Assembly: GCA_919902965.1 (NCBI GenBank)
Contig: CAKKSJ010000177.1
Coordinates: forward strand, 1 to 10,499
DNA length: 10,499 nucleotides
Reading direction: 5' to 3'
DNA from: Burkholderiales bacterium
GTDB taxonomy: Bacteria; Pseudomonadota; Gammaproteobacteria; Burkholderiales; SG8-39
The notes beneath the pieces are model-generated. The model ran no database searches and was not told the DNA's origin. It saw nothing but the letters and a program-made list of their open reading frames with translations. Position numbers and translations under genes: made by a program. Numbering within the stretch: position 1 is the stretch's first letter; each line of letters begins with the position of its first letter. Positions 8,098-10,499 of the stretch are shown piece by piece.

Positions 8098-10325
8098 GTG
8101 TCAGTGCGCGCCGTCTTTTCGATCAGGCGGCTGCGACGGCGCATGGCGGCTGCATCGAGCAGCATGCGGCCGGCCCAGCGGAATACGTTGTACTCGGCCA
8201 CCAGGCCGCGCATCAGGCGCATGCGGTCGCGCTGCTGCTCCGCAGGCATGGTCAGCGCGAGGTGCAGGGCGGCGGCGCACTGGTCGGCATCGTAGGGATT
8301 GACGATCAGCGCCTCGGGCAATTCCCGCGCTGCGCCGGTAAACTGGGACAGGATCAGGACGCCGCGTTCATCGTCGCGCGCCGCGACAAATTCCTTGGCC
8401 ACAAGGTTCATGCCGTCGTGCAGGCTGCTCACGAAACAGAGGTCGGCGGCACGGAAATATTCGTAGACTTCGCGCGGGTCGTGGTGCTCGATCTTGAGCA
8501 GGATGGGCGGCGGCCCGCGGCGCGTGTAGCGGGCGTTGATGCGCGTCGCCATGGCGCGCACCTGCGCCTCATGATGCTCGTATTCCTCGATGCCCGTGCG
8601 CGTCGGTGCGGCGACCTGGATAAAGCTAAAGCGGCCGACCCACTCCGGTTTTAGCTCCAGCAGGCGCTCGATGGCGCTGAAGCGTTCCAAGATGCCCTTG
8701 GTATAGTCGAGGCGATCGACGCCGACGCCGACTTTATGATCGGGCGGGAGATCGTTCAGCTGCCGCATGCTGCTGCGGCAGTCCGCTACGCTGGTCTGCA
8801 CAATTTCCGGGTTGGGGGGCCAGGCGATGGAAATCGGATAGCGGCGCACCGCGGTGAGTTTGCCGCCCAGGGAAACAGTGAAGGCCGCACGGTCGACGCG
8901 CGCCTCGAGAAAACGATCCACGGTATCGACGAAATTGTTGCAGTGGGACTGGGTGTGGAAGCCGAGGATGCTGCTGCCGAGCATGCCCTCCAGTACTTCG
9001 TCGCGCCAGGGACAGATGGCGAAGGATTCGGGATTGGGCCAGGGTATGTGCCAGAATGTAATCACCGTCGCATTCGGCAGTTCCTCGTGGATCATGTTCG
9101 GCAGCAACGCGAAGTGGTAGTCCTGCACCAGAACGATGGGGTCCTTGGTCTTGGACTCATCGACGACGGCACGGGCGAACTTGCGGTTGACCGCGACGTA
9201 ATAAGCCCAGTCGCCCGAGCGGAAAGTCGGGCGCACATGGGCGATGTGGCACAGCGGCCACAGTCCCTCGTTGGCGAAGCCGAAGTAATAGCCGGCTTCC
9301 TCTTCCGGTGTCAGCCAGACGCGGCGGATGTTATAGGCGGGATTCTCCGGCGGCACTGCGACGCGGTCATGCCTGTCCACCACCTCGCGGTCGGCCGAGC
9401 CGCTGCCATGGGCGATCCAGGTGCCCGAGCAGGCGCGCATGATCGGCTCGAGCGCGGTGACCACGCCGCTGGCCGGTCGCTGCACCTCGATGCGATCGCC
9501 GCGGCGCTGGTGGATGTAGGGCTCGCGGTTGGAGACCACGAGCACGTCCTCGCCGCGCAGTTCGCTGCGCAGTATGGCGCGCAATGACTCCGGCGACCAG
9601 GCGATCTGCGCTTCGTCGCGGGCGTGCGCATCGGACTCGAGGTCGCGAATCAGGCGCTGCAGATCGCGCGCGATGGGTTTGAACCCGGGCAGGGTGGGCG
9701 CTGCGCTCGACCCCGGACGCCGCAGCAGGCCTTCGCCGCGCAGCAGCGAGCGCATGCCGGCGACCCAGCCGCGCCAGGAGAGTTGGGCGACGACGACGGT
9801 GATCAGCGACACCACCGCAGCCAGCCCCATGAACAGATAGAACACGTAGCGCTTGGTTTCCTCGCTGCGGCGGGTGATGAAACTCATGTCTTGCACCAGC
9901 ACCAGGCGGCCGGGGCTCGCCGCCTCGCCGGCTATCGGCAGTACCGTCACATGCAAGGGCCCCTGATTGCTTGGCAGCAAGTGATTGTTTGGTCCTTCCC
10001 AGCGAGCGAGTTCGGCGCATTGGATCTCAGGCGGAAGCGAGCGCGTTGCCAGCGCTTTTGCGGTCGGCGCAGCGCAGTAGCCGACGGCAAACAGCCGCTC
10101 GTCGCGTGTAATTCGGTTGAAGAATTCCAGGATCTTGACCCTCCTGCCAGCCGTCAGCAGTTCTTGCAGTGGTTCCTGCACGGTGTTGGCGACCAAGGAC
10201 GCGCGACTGTCGAGATCGCGCACGAACCAGGTCAGGGTCAGCCGGTCGACCATCGGGGCGACGGCGTAGGCGATCGCCGCGAGCACCAGCATCAGTGGCA
10301 GGACAAAGCGCAGAGACAATCTCAT
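8094..10325 (-). CDS. otsA: Membrane-anchored trehalose-6-phosphate synthase with N-terminal sensor-like module
   Basis: This 743-residue protein is much longer than E. coli OtsA (about 474). The C-terminal part, from about residue 258, is a full GT20 synthase that joins glucose from UDP-glucose to glucose-6-phosphate. Matches are S265-N-R267 (phosphate-binding R9 in E. coli), G-V-D-R538-L-D-Y-T-K543-G (R262/K267) and H-D637-G-M-N-L-V-A-K-E645 (D361/E369), all with the correct spacing, plus V-Q-D-Y-H-F for the D130 region. The N-terminal 257 residues are extra. A hydrophobic helix at about 7-27 and another at about 162-184 flank a roughly 130-residue segment, presumably periplasmic. A basic HAMP-like linker follows (about 185-257). 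This is the topology of a transmembrane sensor, here feeding a biosynthetic enzyme instead of a kinase. The ATG at 10323-10325 is directly before the first helix, preceded by AAGG only 2 nt away, so the ribosome binding site is imperfect. otsB follows with a GTGA overlap. Confidence 0.94.
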   Translation of the reverse strand: MRLSLRFVLPLMLVLAAIAYAVAPMVDRLTLTWFVRDLDSRASLVANTVQEPLQELLTAGRRVKILEFFNRITRDERLFAVGYCAAPTAKALATRSLPPEIQCAELARWEGPNNHLLPSNQGPLHVTVLPIAGEAASPGRLVLVQDMSFITRRSEETKRYVFYLFMGLAAVVSLITVVVAQLSWRGWVAGMRSLLRGEGLLRRPGSSAAPTLPGFKPIARDLQRLIRDLESDAHARDEAQIAWSPESLRAILRSELRGEDVLVVSNREPYIHQRRGDRIEVQRPASGVVTALEPIMRACSGTWIAHGSGSADREVVDRHDRVAVPPENPAYNIRRVWLTPEEEAGYYFGFANEGLWPLCHIAHVRPTFRSGDWAYYVAVNRKFARAVVDESKTKDPIVLVQDYHFALLPNMIHEELPNATVITFWHIPWPNPESFAICPWRDEVLEGMLGSSILGFHTQSHCNNFVDTVDRFLEARVDRAAFTVSLGGKLTAVRRYPISIAWPPNPEIVQTSVADCRSSMRQLNDLPPDHKVGVGVDRLDYTKGILERFSAIERLLELKPEWVGRFSFIQVAAPTRTGIEEYEHHEAQVRAMATRINARYTRRGPPPILLKIEHHDPREVYEYFRAADLCFVSSLHDGMNLVAKEFVAARDDERGVLILSQFTGAARELPEALIVNPYDADQCAAALHLALTMPAEQQRDRMRLMRGLVAEYNVFRWAGRMLLDAAAMRRRSRLIEKTARTDT

Positions 10326-10456
10326 GGCCTTACTCTACCAGTCGGCCCGGCTTAATGAAACCTCACGCAGGGAAGCAGAAATGCCCTTGTCGAAAAACGC
10401 GACGCCGGAGGCTTTCCGAAATACTGTTTCGACAGCCTGCCAAGAGTAACAAAACG
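10326..10456 (-). other. Upstream region of the trehalose operon
   Basis: No gene is supported here. The operon promoter should lie in this stretch, but I could not find a convincing -35/-10 pair on the minus strand. TGTCGAAA at 10388-10395 and TTTCGACA at 10427-10434 form an 8-bp inverted repeat 31 nt apart, and the right arm is part of a small CTGT-TTCG-ACAG hairpin at 10424-10435. These could be regulator half-sites, but there is nothing to identify a regulator. Confidence 0.3.
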
Positions 10457-10477
10457 AGGGGATATCCCCTGCGGGGA
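10449..10477 (-). terminator. Candidate intrinsic terminator of a gene beyond the right edge
   Basis: AGGGGATATCCCCT at 10457-10470 is a perfect 14-bp palindrome. TCCCC at 10465-10469 also pairs with GGGGA at 10473-10477, so two alternative hairpins compete. Reading leftward on the minus strand, the palindrome is followed by CGTTTTGTT, a short T-rich tail. This fits a terminator for a leftward gene off the window, upstream of the trehalose operon. The short stem and interrupted T tract keep it tentative. Confidence 0.32.
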
Positions 10478-10499
10478 CTTTCCCGTCAAGCGGGATCGA

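Noticed and set aside
8736..9587. 283-codon plus-strand open frame opposite otsA
   Set aside because: It is antisense to the conserved GT20 core and has no recognisable domain.
10388..10434. 8-bp inverted repeat as a defined regulator site
   Set aside because: The 31-nt spacing and lack of a promoter or known consensus make a specific operator call unjustified.
10355..10499. Small plus-strand open frame running off the right edge, starting K-P-H-A-G-K
   Set aside because: There is no Shine-Dalgarno, it is strongly basic, and its later codons read through the inverted repeats. Without the sequence to the right it cannot be supported.

Overview
The window is GC-rich, gene-dense chromosomal DNA with several short or overlapping gene junctions. 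The protein families, the GC bias and a palindromic repeat that translates as A-P-L-T-P-A-L-S-P-Q-A-G-R-G suggest a betaproteobacterium (Burkholderiales, Nitrosomonadales or Rhodocyclales type). This assignment is an inference from protein style, because there is no rRNA or marker gene to confirm it.

Layout. (1) 1-1588, minus: the N-terminal 529 codons of a UvrA-type excinuclease ATPase that runs off the left edge. A hairpin-forming repeat has inserted in frame just before its zinc finger. (2) 1589-1739: divergent intergenic region with a TTGACA promoter and an 18-bp palindrome in front of a toxin-antitoxin pair. (3) 1740-2429, plus: VapB-type ribbon-helix-helix antitoxin and VapC-type PIN-domain toxin. 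(4) 2485-3372, plus: a 3-hydroxyisobutyrate-dehydrogenase-family NAD(P)-dependent reductase. (5) 3460-5573, plus: a Tat-exported dienelactone hydrolase followed 11 nt later by an FkbM-family methyltransferase. (6) 5618-10325, minus: a tightly overlapping operon, transcribed right to left: a membrane-anchored trehalose-6-phosphate synthase, trehalose-6-phosphate phosphatase, and an IlvD/Edd-family sugar-acid dehydratase. (7) 10326-10499: upstream region with nested inverted repeats and no supported gene.

How the genes work together. OtsA makes trehalose-6-phosphate from UDP-glucose and glucose-6-phosphate, and OtsB dephosphorylates it to trehalose, an osmotic and desiccation protectant. Here OtsA carries an N-terminal two-helix membrane and periplasmic module, so trehalose synthesis may be tied to an envelope signal. 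The dehydratase is joined to otsB by a 4-nt overlap, so sugar-acid catabolism seems to be co-translated with trehalose synthesis. The vapBC pair is a self-contained module between DNA repair and metabolic genes. The reductase, hydrolase and methyltransferase share no obvious pathway.

I found no CRISPR array, transposase, tRNA or rRNA. The items most worth a second look are the in-frame repeat inside uvrA and the sensor-like N-terminus fused to trehalose-6-phosphate synthase. I see no clearly new multi-gene system.
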